Below are positions 16,651 through 25,970 of a DNA stretch of 64,000 bases, piece by piece; the stretch's first letter is position 1, and every line of letters begins with the position of its first letter. Under the pieces are notes generated by a model. The model was not told the origin of the DNA. It searched no databases and saw only the letters and a program-made list of their open reading frames with translations. The position numbers and the translations under genes are program-made. The DNA is from Methylobacterium soli (GTDB lineage: Bacteria > Pseudomonadota > Alphaproteobacteria > Rhizobiales > Beijerinckiaceae): positions 62,001 through 126,000 of the forward strand of contig NZ_VZZK01000010.1 of the NCBI RefSeq assembly GCF_008806385.1, in the 5' to 3' direction.

Positions 16651-18438
16651 ATGACAGGTTTTCGACGTGCTGCCCTCGTCACGATCCTGACGCTCGCCCT
16701 CGCGGGGCCCGCGCCGGCTCAGATGCTTGCCCAGATCCTTGCCGAGCCCCCGGCCCAGCCCTCTGCTCAGCCCTCGCCTGAATCCCCGCCGATCCAGGCG
16801 GACGATGCCCGGATGCTGCCGGTCCTGGCCGCGCACGGGATGGTGGCGGCCCAGGAGGCGCGGGCGGCGGAGGTCGGGGTCGAGATCCTGCGCCGGGGCG
16901 GCAACGCGGTCGACGCGGCGGTGGCGGTGGGGTTCGCGCTCGCCGTGACCCTGCCGCGGGCGGGCAATCTCGGCGGCGGCGGCTTCATGCTGGTGCACCT
17001 GGCCGAGCGCAACGCGACCGTGGCGCTCGATTTCCGCGAGACCGCGCCGGGTGCCGCGACCGCCGACATGTTCCTCGGCCCCGACGGCGAGCCCGACCGC
17101 GCCGCCTCGGTCCGGAGCGGCAAGGCGGTGGGCGTGCCGGGCAGCGTGCGGGGCATGGCCGAGGCGCACCGCCTCTACGGCTCGGGGCGCCTCAGCCTCG
17201 CGGAGCTGATCGCCCCGGCCGAGCGGATGGCTCGCGCGGGGATCCCGGTCGAGGCGGGGCTCGCCGATTCGCTGCCCCGCGCGGCTGGCCTCCTCGGGCG
17301 CTGGCCGTCGAGCCGCACGATCTTCTTCCGAGGCGACCGGACCCTCGCCCGCGGCGAGACCCTGGTGCAGACCGACCTCGCCGACACCCTGCGGGCCATC
17401 GCCGAGGGGGGCCCGGACGCGTTCTACACCGGCGCCATCGCCGAGCGCATCGCGGGCGCGGTCCAGGGCGCGGGCGGCCTCCTGACGGTGGCCGACCTCG
17501 CCGCCTACCGGCCCGAGATCCGCGAGCCCGTGCGCGGGCGCTACCGGGGCGCCGAGATCGTCTCGATGCCGCCGCCGAGCTCGGGCGGCATCCACCTGAT
17601 CGAGATCCTGAACGTGCTGGAGGGCTTCGACCTCGCCAGGATGGGGGCGGGGAGCGCCGAGGCCCTCCACATCCTGGCCGAGGCCATGAAGCCGGCCTAT
17701 GCCGACCGCGCCACCTGGCTCGGCGATCCGAGCCGGTCGCGGGTGCCGCTCGAAGGCCTGATCGCCAAGCCCTACGCGGAGCGGCTGCGGGCGCAGATCG
17801 ACCCGAACCGGGCGCGGCCCGCCGCCGAGGTCAAGGCCGGCGATCCGCTGCCCTTCGAATCCGACCAGACCACCCATTACTCCGTGGTCGACGCGGCCGG
17901 GAACGCGGTCGCCACCACGACGACCCTCAACTTCTCCTACGGGATCGGCCTCGTGGCGGAGGGGACGGGGGTGATCCTCAACAACGAGATGGACGATTTC
18001 GCCGCCAAGATCGGCGCCCAGAACGCCTACGGGCTGGTGGGCGGCAAGGCCAATCTCGTGGCGCCCGGCGCCCGGCCCCTCTCCTCGATGACCCCGACCC
18101 TGGTGTTCCGGGACGGACGCCTCCTCCTCGTCACCGGCAGCCCGGGGGGCAGCCGCATCATCTCGACGGTGCTGCAGGTCATCGTGAACGTCCTCGACTT
18201 TCACCTGAACCTCGCCGAGGCGGTGGCGGCGCCCCGCATCCACCACCAGTGGCGGCCGGACGTTCTCTTCACCGAGGAGGGGATCTCGCCCGACACCCTG
18301 GCGCTGCTGCGGGCGCGCGGTCACACGGTCCGGGTCGGGGCGAGTTCGGGCTCGGCCAATTCCGTGATGCGCGTGGACGGGCTCCTGGCGGGCGCCGCCG
18401 ATCCGCGCCAGCGCGGGACCCTGGCCGTCGGCGATTGA
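16651..18438 (+). CDS. ggt: gamma-glutamyltransferase (glutathione hydrolase)
   Basis: A periplasmic N-terminal-nucleophile hydrolase that cleaves the gamma-glutamyl bond of glutathione or transfers it to amino acids. The 595-residue precursor has a signal peptide (ALVTILTLALAGPAPAQ). GGNAVDAAVAVGFALAVTLPRAGNLGGGGFMLV binds substrate. The autoprocessing and catalytic Thr is in ESDQTTHYSVVDAAGNAVATTTTLN, which divides large and small subunits near residue 408; PLSSMTPTLVF and GSPGGSRIISTVLQV follow. Full length and all motifs suggest an active enzyme. The glutathione synthetase gene is also in this window, 46 kb away. Confidence 0.95.
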   Translation: MTGFRRAALVTILTLALAGPAPAQMLAQILAEPPAQPSAQPSPESPPIQADDARMLPVLAAHGMVAAQEARAAEVGVEILRRGGNAVDAAVAVGFALAVTLPRAGNLGGGGFMLVHLAERNATVALDFRETAPGAATADMFLGPDGEPDRAASVRSGKAVGVPGSVRGMAEAHRLYGSGRLSLAELIAPAERMARAGIPVEAGLADSLPRAAGLLGRWPSSRTIFFRGDRTLARGETLVQTDLADTLRAIAEGGPDAFYTGAIAERIAGAVQGAGGLLTVADLAAYRPEIREPVRGRYRGAEIVSMPPPSSGGIHLIEILNVLEGFDLARMGAGSAEALHILAEAMKPAYADRATWLGDPSRSRVPLEGLIAKPYAERLRAQIDPNRARPAAEVKAGDPLPFESDQTTHYSVVDAAGNAVATTTTLNFSYGIGLVAEGTGVILNNEMDDFAAKIGAQNAYGLVGGKANLVAPGARPLSSMTPTLVFRDGRLLLVTGSPGGSRIISTVLQVIVNVLDFHLNLAEAVAAPRIHHQWRPDVLFTEEGISPDTLALLRARGHTVRVGASSGSANSVMRVDGLLAGAADPRQRGTLAVGD

Positions 18439-18507
18439 GGCTTGCGCTTGGAGCGGGGCGCGGTGGCAGGCTAAAGGAGGCGCCGCCGCGCCGGACCCAG
18501 GTTCCTC

Positions 18508-19296
18508 ATGCTCGCCCTCCGCTCGATCGCCTTCAACATCTGCTTCTATCTTCTCACCACCGTGCTGGCCGTGGGCGCGCTGCCGACCCTCCTGTCGCAG
18601 CGCTGGGTGATCCGGCTGGCGCAGACCTGGGCCGGGGCGACCCTGTGGCTGCTGCGGGTGGTGGGCGGCCTCTCCGTGGAGTTCCGGGGCCTCGAGCACG
18701 TGCCGCCGGGCCCGCTCCTGATCGCGGCCAAGCATCAATCGGCCCTGGAGACCCTCGCCCTCGTCACCCGGTTCGACGATTTCGCCTATATCCTGAAGCG
18801 CGAGCTGCTCTGGATCCCGCTGATCGGCTGGTACCTGTCGCGCAGCGGCATGGTGGCGATCGACCGCACCAAGGGCACCCGCGCCATGGCGCTGATGAAC
18901 CAGGCGGCGGCGGGCGCGATCCGGGACGGGCGCCAGCTCATCATCTTCCCCGAGGGCACCCGGCGGCCCCCCGGCGCGGTGCCCGCCTACAAGCTCGGCC
19001 TGACCCACCTCTACGCGGCGCTCGGCGTGCCCTGCCTGCCGGTCGCCCTCAATACCGGCCTGTACTGGCCCCGCCGCAGCCTGAGCCGCCGCCCCGGCAC
19101 GGCGGTGATCGAGTTCCTGCCCCCGATCCCGCACGGGCTCGGCCGCGCGCCGTTCCTCGAACTCGTGGAAGCCCGGATCGAGGCCGCCTCGAACGCGCTC
19201 CTGGCGAGCGGCCGGGCGGAGCTCGCCGCGCGCGGCCATGCCCTGCCGGCCACCGATTCCGAGGCCTCCGACCCCGAGCGCTCCCGCATCGCCTGA
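18508..19296 (+). CDS. plsC: 1-acyl-sn-glycerol-3-phosphate acyltransferase (PlsC family)
   Basis: A 262-residue acyltransferase that turns lysophosphatidic acid into phosphatidic acid at the inner membrane. An N-terminal membrane segment is visible (IAFNICFYLLTTVLAVGALPTL). The HX4-type catalytic block is KHQSALETLAL, the second block is FAYILKRELLWIPLIGWYLS, and FPEGTRRPPGAVPAYKLG carries the substrate-binding EGTR; GVPCLPVALNTGLYW is the fourth block. The motif has E instead of the usual D in HX4D (HQSALE), which occurs in many alphaproteobacterial members. It lies 69 bases downstream of ggt. Confidence 0.9.
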   Translation: MLALRSIAFNICFYLLTTVLAVGALPTLLSQRWVIRLAQTWAGATLWLLRVVGGLSVEFRGLEHVPPGPLLIAAKHQSALETLALVTRFDDFAYILKRELLWIPLIGWYLSRSGMVAIDRTKGTRAMALMNQAAAGAIRDGRQLIIFPEGTRRPPGAVPAYKLGLTHLYAALGVPCLPVALNTGLYWPRRSLSRRPGTAVIEFLPPIPHGLGRAPFLELVEARIEAASNALLASGRAELAARGHALPATDSEASDPERSRIA

Positions 19297-19415
19297 GCCC
19301 GCCCGGCTGCGGCAATCCGCGCCGGTTCGCATCCCTGTGGGAAGGCTCGAAATCGGGGCCGCGGCTTGTGGATAACCCTGCAAATCCCCATCTTGAGGGA
19401 CGGAAGGCGGCGTCC

Positions 19416-19445
19416 TTGACGCTGCGGAATCGCCCGGGGTAGTAT
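19416..19445 (+). promoter_or_regulatory. Possible sigma-70 promoter placing the start site at the ATG
   Basis: TTGACG at 19416-19421 and TAGTAT at 19440-19445 are 18 bases apart. The -10 box ends seven bases before the ATG at 19453, so transcription would begin at or within a base or two of the start codon. No Shine-Dalgarno is present in TATAGAACAA before the ATG. This is the pattern of a leaderless mRNA. Confidence 0.5.
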
Positions 19446-19452
19446 AGAACAA

Positions 19453-19893
19453 ATGGCGAACAAGAGAGCATTGTCCTGGTCGGCCGCCCTGCGCGACCTC
19501 AAGGACGACCGGTCACGGAGGCAGGACGTGCGCGAGGAACGCCTGAGGACCGCCTCCGGCCTCGGCGGCGCGCCGGCTTTGGCGCTGAGCGCGTGGCGCG
19601 GCCGGTCCGGCAAGCGCTACGTGGTGGGCGTCCATGCCTTGAGCGAGACCGATCTCGACGAGGTGGGCGAGGCCGTCGTCATGGCGGTGCGCCGGGACGA
19701 GAGCGGTCTTGCCGAACTCGTGGCCGTGGCAACGGCCGGGATCGGCGCGGATCCGTCTCCCGCCTGGCTCGCGCGCGCGCGCGAGGCCGGCGCCAGCGAG
19801 ATGCACGTGCACCGGCTGGCCGGCACCACCAGTGAGCGCAAGGCGATCGTGACCGACCTGCGCATCGAGACGGCGGACCCCGCCCGCGCCTGA
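19453..19893 (+). CDS. conserved hypothetical protein, probably leaderless
   Basis: A 146-residue soluble protein that I cannot assign to a named family. The N-terminus MANKRALSWSAALRDLKDDRSRRQD is charged, and the core GKRYVVGVHALSETDLDEVGEAVVMAVRRDESGLAELVAVATAG alternates hydrophobic and charged residues like a mixed alpha/beta domain. The start ATG is immediately downstream of a possible promoter (19416-19445) and has no ribosome-binding site. It is separated from plsC by 156 bases and from the DUF2125 gene by 161 bases, so it is probably a single transcription unit. Confidence 0.75.
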   Translation: MANKRALSWSAALRDLKDDRSRRQDVREERLRTASGLGGAPALALSAWRGRSGKRYVVGVHALSETDLDEVGEAVVMAVRRDESGLAELVAVATAGIGADPSPAWLARAREAGASEMHVHRLAGTTSERKAIVTDLRIETADPARA

Positions 19894-20054
19894 GCGGCAC
19901 CGGGCCCGGCGCCCGGCCGCCATGCTTTCGCCCCTTAATGCCCGCCATTCCCTTGCCCGCCCGCCGGGTGGCCCCCATGCCTTTTGCGGGACCATGATCC
20001 CGCGGGAATCGGGCGGCCCCGCCAGGGCCGGCGTGAGCTGAGGGAGCGGACGAG

Positions 20055-21188
20055 ATGGCGCGTGACACCGGGCGGATCGACCCGTCCAACATCGAACCGC
20101 CCCAGGCCGGCCTGCCGCGGGCCGGCGCGCCCAAGCGCCGCGGGCGCCTCGGGCTGTTCCTTCCCTTCATCCTGCTCCTCGTCGTCGCGGCTCTGTGGAC
20201 GGCGGGCTGGTTCTATATCCGCGACCGGGCGACCCGGGAGATCGACGGCTGGCTCGCCCGCGAGGCCGCGGCAGGGCGAAGCTGGACCTGCGCGGACCGC
20301 GCGATCACCGGCTATCCCTTCCGCCTCGAACTGCGCTGCGCCAGCCTCAAGCTCGCGCGCCAGGATGGCAGCTTCACCCTCGGGCCGATCACCGCCCTGG
20401 TGCAGGTCTACCAGCCGCGCCACGGCCTGCTGCAGGCCGCCGGCCCGTTCCACGTCGAGCAGGGCGGCCTCACCGGCGACGTCACCTGGAAATCTCTGGA
20501 GGGCAGCTTCCACGGCGCCGCGGACGGCTTCGTGCGTGCCTCCCTGGTGGTCGACGCGCCGAAGGGCAGCGTCAAGGGCGCGATGCTGGCGCCGATCGAT
20601 TTCGACGTGAAGCATCTGGAGCTCCATGCCCGCCCGACGCCCGGCCGCTTCGACAGCGACGGCGCCGTCGATGTCAGCCTGCGGGTGGCCCAGGCCGCGG
20701 TGCCGATGCTCGATGCCTTCGTGGGCGCCGCGGCACCGGCCGACCTCGCCCTCGATGCCAGCGTCAACCGCGCCACGACCTTCCGCACCGGCCCCGTGCC
20801 GCAAGAGCTGGAGGCGTGGCGCCGGGCCGGCGGCAGCCTCGACATCGCGCTCCTGTCGATCGCCAAGGGCGACCGCCGGCTCCAGGCCCATGGCAGCCTC
20901 GATCTCGACGAGTCCCACCGCCTCGCCGGCCAGCTCGATCTGCGCGCGGCGGGCCTCGAATCCCTCGTCGGCCAGGTCATGGGCCAGCGCTTCGGCGCCG
21001 ATCGGGGTGCCCTGATCGGCAACCTCGTCGGCCAGCTCCTGGGCGGCGGCCGGCGCCAGCCGCCGCAGCCCGACGCCGCCCCGGGCGAGGCGCCCCTCAA
21101 GGCCCTGCCGCCCCTGCGCCTCGCGGAGGGCCGCCTGAGCCTCGGTCCCTTCCCGATCCCGAACGTGCAGCTGGAACCGCTCTACTGA
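20055..21188 (+). CDS. DUF2125 domain-containing membrane-anchored protein
   Basis: A 377-residue protein anchored by one N-terminal membrane helix (residues about 32-54, LGLFLPFILLLVVAALWTAGW) with the bulk in the periplasm. DREIDGWLAREAAAGRSWTC-like spacing followed by CADRAITGYPFRLELRCASLKL is the DUF2125 signature; the two Cys may form a disulfide. The beta-rich C-terminal part (LHARPTPGRFDSDGAVDVSLRV, GSLDLDESHRLAGQLDLRAAG) resembles the AsmA/YdgA-like lipid-transfer architecture, which is an inference. The ATG 20055 follows GGGAGCGGACGAG. It converges with terC. Confidence 0.85.
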   Translation: MARDTGRIDPSNIEPPQAGLPRAGAPKRRGRLGLFLPFILLLVVAALWTAGWFYIRDRATREIDGWLAREAAAGRSWTCADRAITGYPFRLELRCASLKLARQDGSFTLGPITALVQVYQPRHGLLQAAGPFHVEQGGLTGDVTWKSLEGSFHGAADGFVRASLVVDAPKGSVKGAMLAPIDFDVKHLELHARPTPGRFDSDGAVDVSLRVAQAAVPMLDAFVGAAAPADLALDASVNRATTFRTGPVPQELEAWRRAGGSLDIALLSIAKGDRRLQAHGSLDLDESHRLAGQLDLRAAGLESLVGQVMGQRFGADRGALIGNLVGQLLGGGRRQPPQPDAAPGEAPLKALPPLRLAEGRLSLGPFPIPNVQLEPLY

Positions 21189-21215
21189 GGCAGCGGGCCC
21201 CCGCCCGGGCGGGCG

Positions 21216-22037
21216 TCAGACCTTGGCCCGGCGCTGCACCGGCAGGGCCTGTCCGGGCCTCGTGCTGCCCGGCGCCCCTTTGCCCGGCGCCGCGCTGACC
21301 GGCGCCCCCCGCTTGGCGCGCTTGCGCCGGCGGGCCAGCATGTTGAGGCCCTCGACGCCCGCCGAGAAGGCCATGGCGGTGTAGATGTAGCCCTTGGGCA
21401 CGTGCGCCCCGAAGCCCTCCGCGATCAGCGTCATGCCGATCATGATGAGGAAGCCGAGCGCCAGCATCACCACCGTCGGGTTCGCCGCGATGAAGCGGGA
21501 GAGCGGGTCGGCGGCGATCAGCATCACCACGACGGCGACGATCACGGCGATCATCATGACGGGCACGTGGTCCGTCATGCCCACCGCCGTGATGATGCTG
21601 TCGATCGAGAAGACGAGGTCGAGGAGCAGGATCTGGCCGATCGCCGCCGCGAAGCCGAGGCTCGCGCCCGGCTTCTCCGCGTCGGCGTCGTGCGGGTCGA
21701 CGCTCTCGTGGATCTCCTTGGTGGCCTTCCAGAGCAGGAACAGGCCGCCCCCGATCAGGATCATGTCGCGCCAGGAGAAGCCCTTGCCGAAGACCGCGAT
21801 GACGGGCTCGGTGAGGTGCACGATGAAGGCGACGGTGCCGAGCAGGCCGAGCCGCAGGATCAGGGCGAGGCCGATGCCGATGCGGCGGGCCTTCTGCTGG
21901 TGCTCCGGCGGCAGCTTGTTCGTCAGGATCGAGATGAAGATCAGGTTGTCGATCCCGAGCACCACCTCCATCACGATGAGGGTGGCGAGCGCGGCCCAGA
22001 CGGTGGGGTCGGCGGCGAGTTGAAGCAGGTGATCCAC
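21216..22037 (-). CDS. TerC-family integral membrane protein
   Basis: A 273-residue TerC family protein with about seven membrane helices. The two conserved acidic signatures of the family are present: [21 protein letters not shown] in the first helices and [17 protein letters not shown] in the middle, where Asp and Glu likely bind a metal. Relatives export Mn2+ and help metalate secreted enzymes; some are linked to tellurite resistance. A basic C-terminal tail ([10 protein letters not shown]) followed by a Gly/Pro/Ala-rich stretch is cytosolic. It lies 19 bases downstream of the lipid kinase gene, so the two are probably cotranscribed. Confidence 0.9.
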   Translation of the reverse strand: MDHLLQLAADPTVWAALATLIVMEVVLGIDNLIFISILTNKLPPEHQQKARRIGIGLALILRLGLLGTVAFIVHLTEPVIAVFGKGFSWRDMILIGGGLFLLWKATKEIHESVDPHDADAEKPGASLGFAAAIGQILLLDLVFSIDSIITAVGMTDHVPVMMIAVIVAVVVMLIAADPLSRFIAANPTVVMLALGFLIMIGMTLIAEGFGAHVPKGYIYTAMAFSAGVEGLNMLARRRKRAKRGAPVSAAPGKGAPGSTRPGQALPVQRRAKV

Positions 22038-22056
22038 GGCGCGTCGAGGCCTACGC

Positions 22057-22986
22057 TTAGAGGGACAGGAGGCGGCTGCCGCCGGCGGCGCTCGGCCGCT
22101 CGGCCGGCGCCGGCGCGTAGATCCGCACCGCCTTCGGCACGACCTTGAAATGAGCCGGCGTGTGCGTGGTCAACTCGCCATCGGTGTTGACGGGGCGGGG
22201 CCGGCGCGTCGTGAGCCTGATCTCGGTGGTCTTGAAGGCGCGCACGTCGTCGGATTGCCCGTGCGTGCCGCGCCGGAGCGCCGGCAGCAGCGCGATCAGG
22301 CGCCACCAATGGGCCACTTCGAGGCTGTAGAAATCGAGCTTGCCGTCATCGACCGAAGCCCCTTCCTCCACCGTCATGCCGCCGCCGTAATGGCGCCCGT
22401 TGCCGACCGAGGCCTGGATCGTCACCACCTTCTCGGTGGTGCCGTCATGCTCGATCGTCACCGTGAAGGGACGCACCCGGCGCAGCACCCGCACCGCCGC
22501 GATGGCGTAGCCGAGGGTGCCCCATTTCTTCTTGGACTCGGCCGTGAGGTCGCCGGCGAGTTCGGCCGAGAAGCCGATGCTCGCCACGTTGAAGTAATAG
22601 TGGCCATTGACCCAGCCGAGATCGGCGGGCTGCGCCTCGGCCGTGGTGATGAGCTCGGCCGCGGCCAGGGGATCGAGCGGGATGGCGAGGGAGCGCGCGA
22701 GGTCGTTCGCCGTGCCGAGCGGCAGGATGCCGAGCGGCAGGCCGGTCTCGACCAAGGCCGGCGCCGCCGCGTTCAGGGTGCCGTCGCCGCCGCCCAGGAT
22801 CACGAGGTCGCACGCATCGGCGTGGCGCTTGATCACGGCGGTGCAGTCGGCCTCGCCCGGGGGCTCGACCGGCGTGATGCCGCCGCGGCCCAGGATGTCG
22901 CGCACCGCATCGAGGGAGAAGCCGCCGTTGCGGGCCTTCGGGTTGGCCAGAAGGAGCGCCCGGCGGGGCGCCGACCCGGCCTTCAT
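22057..22986 (-). CDS. diacylglycerol kinase-family lipid kinase
   Basis: A 309-residue DAGK-catalytic-domain protein (YegS/BmrU/DgkB-like). The nucleotide-binding motif [14 protein letters not shown] and the following [22 protein letters not shown] are diagnostic, as are [12 protein letters not shown] and [15 protein letters not shown]. Such enzymes phosphorylate diacylglycerol or related lipids; the exact substrate cannot be read from sequence. No signal peptide or membrane segment is visible. The start ATG 22986 aligns with family N-termini ([16 protein letters not shown]). Confidence 0.9.
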   Translation of the reverse strand: MKAGSAPRRALLLANPKARNGGFSLDAVRDILGRGGITPVEPPGEADCTAVIKRHADACDLVILGGGDGTLNAAAPALVETGLPLGILPLGTANDLARSLAIPLDPLAAAELITTAEAQPADLGWVNGHYYFNVASIGFSAELAGDLTAESKKKWGTLGYAIAAVRVLRRVRPFTVTIEHDGTTEKVVTIQASVGNGRHYGGGMTVEEGASVDDGKLDFYSLEVAHWWRLIALLPALRRGTHGQSDDVRAFKTTEIRLTTRRPRPVNTDGELTTHTPAHFKVVPKAVRIYAPAPAERPSAAGGSRLLSL

Positions 22987-23439
22987 CGTGCGCCCTCCGC
23001 GGCGCGGGGACGGGGGAGATGGTCGGACACGGGGACAAGCCCTCCGGTGCGTTCGCGCCGCGTCAGCGCAAAGGCAGGGAAGGGGTCCGACATCACGATC
23101 GACGCCTCGATCGCCAGAGGGGCCCGGACCCGGGGTGAGCCGAACTTGGGGGTTCGCCCGGCGATCTCAACCCCGGCCCGCCTTCAAATCCCCGTTCGCG
23201 CGCCCCGGACTCGTGGGGGGATCGCGGTAAGGGCACGCTCGCGGGCCTCTGAATCCCTTGGATAGCGGGCACGGTTCCGGCGCGCCCTTGCCCCCGGTTC
23301 GGAACGCGTGGCATGCCATGCACAAGGGGCGGCAAGCCCGGATGGAACCCCCCGCCCGGGCGAGGGCGTTTCACCCGGTCGGCCGCGGCAATCCGGCCGG
23401 CCCGAACCGCCCCGTCCCGGCCGCGAACCGGTGGATTCC
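22987..23439. other. Gene-free region, 453 bases
   Basis: This is the divergent gap between the lipid kinase and a secreted protein. It should hold promoters for both, but I see no convincing -35/-10 pair, terminator or RNA structure. A TTCAAATCCCC at 23176 resembles a tRNA T-loop but has no matching arms. Open frames here lack homology and biased codon use. Confidence 0.6.
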
Positions 23440-24270
23440 ATGCGCCTTCTCGTCTCCGTGTCCGCCGCCGCTCTCCTCGGCACGATCCTGAGTATCGGCC
23501 CGGCAAGCGCCCAGGCGCAGCCCGGCTGGGTCGATCCGCCGGCCCGCGGATCGGCGCAGGGCCAGGCCGCCCCGCCGCCTCAGCAGCGCGAGCCCGCGCC
23601 GAAGCCCCAGGCCGCCACCCCGGAGGCGCCCGAGGAGGCCGCGGAGGCGCCGCCGCGGCGACGCGCCGAGCGCGCCCGCCCGTCGCGAACGGGCCGCCAG
23701 GCGGAGAGCCGGCACGAGCGCGGCGCCCGCCGGAGCCCGCGCCGCCTCGCCGACGTCCCCGCGGCCGCGCCGGCTCCCGTGCCCCAGGCCGCCCCGCCTC
23801 CTGCCCCGCCGACGGCCTCCGACGGCCGCGTCGCCGATTGGGCCCGCGCCTCCCAGCGCTTCGTCGAGGATTACCTGGAGAGCGTCTCGGCGCCGGGCGA
23901 CGTCATGGTCGGCTCCGTGCCCCGCCTCTACGCCGAATCCGTGCGCTTCCACGGCCGCACCCTGTCCCTGCGCGCCATCATGGCGGAGAAGCGCAACTTC
24001 GCTCGGCGCTGGCCGGACCGCCGCTACGAGGCGCAAGGGGGCAGCATCCGCACCGCCTGCAACGGCGCGATGGCAAGCTGCGTCGTCTACACCCTCTACG
24101 ATTTCCGGGCCCGCAACCCGGCCACCGGTGCCCGCTCGCAGGGCATCGCCGAGCTGCAGCTGGAATTGAGCTTCGCCGGAGGCCGCCCCGTGATCGTGTC
24201 CGAGAGGAGCCGGGTCCTGCGCCGGGACGGCGCCGTGAGCGCGGCGGCGGCGCCCGGGCGCGGCGCCTGA
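23440..24270 (+). CDS. secreted hypothetical protein with a Pro/Ala/Arg-rich linker and an NTF2-like C-terminal domain
   Basis: A 276-residue protein that starts with a clear signal peptide (LLVSVSAAALLGTILSIGPASAQAQ). Residues 30-125 are a disordered Pro/Ala/Arg/Glu-rich region. The C-terminal 130 residues form one compact domain beginning VADWARASQRFVEDYLESVSAPGDVMVGSVPRLYAESVRFHGRTLSLRAIMAEKRNFARRWPDRRYEA, with a Cys pair (TACNGAMASCVVYTLYDF) that probably makes a disulfide. I read the fold as NTF2/SnoaL-like from the pattern of helices then strands; this is inference. ATG 23440 was chosen because it begins the signal peptide. Confidence 0.75.
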   Translation: MRLLVSVSAAALLGTILSIGPASAQAQPGWVDPPARGSAQGQAAPPPQQREPAPKPQAATPEAPEEAAEAPPRRRAERARPSRTGRQAESRHERGARRSPRRLADVPAAAPAPVPQAAPPPAPPTASDGRVADWARASQRFVEDYLESVSAPGDVMVGSVPRLYAESVRFHGRTLSLRAIMAEKRNFARRWPDRRYEAQGGSIRTACNGAMASCVVYTLYDFRARNPATGARSQGIAELQLELSFAGGRPVIVSERSRVLRRDGAVSAAAAPGRGA

Positions 24271-24325
24271 GCGGACGGAGCGACGCATTGCCCATGCCGA
24301 CCCGCGCGACGACGATCTTCGTGAC

Positions 24326-24487
24326 TTGCCGAGGCGACTCAACCTGGCGAGACCGTGGGACTTTGCGAGGCCGAGGGACTTGGCGAGACCGTGGGATTTG
24401 GCGAGACCGTGGGATTTGGCGAGGCGACTCAACTTGGCGAGACGATGTGACGTGCCGAAACCATGTGACTTGGCGCGGGATGATCCC
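24326..24487. repeat. 18-bp tandem repeat, about eight or nine copies
   Basis: The unit TTGGCGAGACCGTGGGAT repeats with variation at 24326, 24344, 24362, 24380, 24398, 24416, 24434, 24452 and 24470; units at 24380 and 24398 are identical. Units beginning at 24326 and 24416 share GAGGCGACTCAAC and so form a longer 90-base periodicity. The array ends 12 bases before the start of the nuclease-like gene. All six frames give short repetitive peptides (for instance LAKSHG repeats on the minus strand), but none has a credible start or ribosome site. Confidence 0.9.
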
Positions 24488-24499
24488 TAGATCGGTCCC

Positions 24500-25957
24500 A
24501 TGACATTGTCGGGAGACGCAGACCCCTTGGACGAGCGCCGGGTGCCCGAGATCGCTTCGAGCGCGCCCACCGCCGACGAGCGCGAGCGGCTGCGGGAGCG
24601 GATCCGGGCCGAGATCGCCCGTCGCCGCCCGCGGGCCGTGGCGTTGCGCACGCTGCAACTCCTCGCCGAGGCCGCGACCGAGCCCCTGGCCGTCGAGCCC
24701 GGCTACCGCGTCATCGACCGGACCGGAGCGCCGCGCCTGCGCCAGCCGGATTCCGGGGCGCCGGTGCCGATGACGCTGGCCGACCTCGTCGACGAGATCG
24801 AGGGCCGCCACCCGGCCCTGTTCCTGCCGCCGGAGCCTCCGCCCGCCCCGGAGCCCGCGCCGGCCGCCGAGGAGGCGCGCAGGGACGCGCGCAAGGGTTT
24901 CGGGTTCGGGAAGGGGACCGGGCGCCGAGCCGGCCAAACATCCGGCCCAACATCCGACCCGGCCTCGCAGCCCGGGTCCGCCGTGACGGCCCCCGACGGC
25001 ACGCCCCCGGAGACGGGCACGGGTGCCGAGGTCCGCGCTGCGACGGCCCGGTTCGTCGAGACCCAATCCGTCCTGGCAAAGTCCCTCGCGGCGGATTCCG
25101 CCGCCCGCGGCCGGGCCTTCGCCGCCTCGGCGGCCGGAACCGTGGCGGGCCTGCGGGAGCGGCTCCGGAGCGCCCGGGCTGCAACGCGCCCCGACCCCGC
25201 CACGGATGCTTCGCCCCGGCCCGGGATGGCCGACGCGCTGCGCGGCACCGGCCGGCTCTGGGCCGGCGGCCTGTCGGGTCTCGCCGAGCGGCTGCGCGAG
25301 CGGACGGGCCAGGACAGCGGCGAGGGCCTGCGTCGGCGCTGGCTCGCCGGCGGCATCGCGGCCGCCATCCTGGCCATCGGGGCGGCCGCCCTGGTGACGG
25401 CCGGTCGCGCGCCCACCGGGGTCGGGTCGGCCCCGCAGAATCCGGTTGCCTCCACCGAGGCGCCGGCCACGGAGCGCGACGCCAAAGCCTCGCCCGAGGT
25501 AAAGCCCTCGCCCGACGCAAAGCCGTCGCCCGAGGCCAAGTCCCCGCCCGAGGCCAAGTCCCCGCTCGAGGCCAAGTCCTCGTCCGAGGGCAAGCCCTCG
25601 CCCGAGAGCGCCGCGCCGAACCCGGCGCCCGCCGCCAACCCGAACGAGATCACCGGCGCGGTCGAGGTGATCGACACCGCGACCCTGCGGGTCGGGGGCC
25701 GGCTCGTGCACCTGTTCGGCGTCGAGTGGGTGCGGGGGGGCCAGGCCGAGGAGCTGACCAAGTACCTCGCCGGCCGGGTCGTGATCTGCCAGTCGGTCAC
25801 CGGCAGCCAGAACGTGCTCTGCCAGGTGGATGGCCGCGACCTCTCCGAGGTCGTGCTGTTCAACGGCGGCGGCCGGGCCTCGCCCGAGGCCACCCCGGAT
25901 CTCGTGGCCGCCGAGGACCACGCCCGCACCGAGCGCCTCGGCGTCTGGAAGCGCTGA
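24500..25957 (+). CDS. membrane-anchored protein with a C-terminal thermonuclease (SNase)-like domain
   Basis: A 485-residue modular protein. Residues 1-100 are a charged helical region (ERERLRERIRAEIARRRPRA). A Pro/Ala/Ser-rich part leads to one membrane helix at about residues 291-309 (WLAGGIAAAILAIGAAALV). Next comes a low-complexity linker with PSPEAK/SPPEAK/SPLEAK repeats around residues 333-365. The last 100 residues (ITGAVEVIDTATLRVGGRLVHLFGVEWVRGGQAEELTKYLAGRVVICQ, then LCQVDGRDLSEVVLFNGGGRA) match the SNase-like beta-barrel, but the catalytic Arg/Glu residues of a true thermonuclease are not clearly present, so nuclease activity is doubtful. The ATG at 24500 is just past the 18-bp repeat. 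Confidence 0.8.
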   Translation: MTLSGDADPLDERRVPEIASSAPTADERERLRERIRAEIARRRPRAVALRTLQLLAEAATEPLAVEPGYRVIDRTGAPRLRQPDSGAPVPMTLADLVDEIEGRHPALFLPPEPPPAPEPAPAAEEARRDARKGFGFGKGTGRRAGQTSGPTSDPASQPGSAVTAPDGTPPETGTGAEVRAATARFVETQSVLAKSLAADSAARGRAFAASAAGTVAGLRERLRSARAATRPDPATDASPRPGMADALRGTGRLWAGGLSGLAERLRERTGQDSGEGLRRRWLAGGIAAAILAIGAAALVTAGRAPTGVGSAPQNPVASTEAPATERDAKASPEVKPSPDAKPSPEAKSPPEAKSPLEAKSSSEGKPSPESAAPNPAPAANPNEITGAVEVIDTATLRVGGRLVHLFGVEWVRGGQAEELTKYLAGRVVICQSVTGSQNVLCQVDGRDLSEVVLFNGGGRASPEATPDLVAAEDHARTERLGVWKR

Positions 25958-25970
25958 CGGCTTCCTTGCG

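Noticed and set aside
19318-19345. GGTTCGCATCCC T-arm-like sequence before the leaderless gene
   Set aside because: Five-base arms flanking the loop are not complementary and no cloverleaf can be built.
23170-23200. A TTCAAATCCCC resembling a tRNA T-loop
   Set aside because: The neighbouring bases do not pair into T, anticodon or acceptor stems, and no CCA-proximal symmetry is present.
24326-24487. CRISPR array candidate
   Set aside because: The 18-base units are contiguous and there are no unique spacers between them; no cas genes are present.
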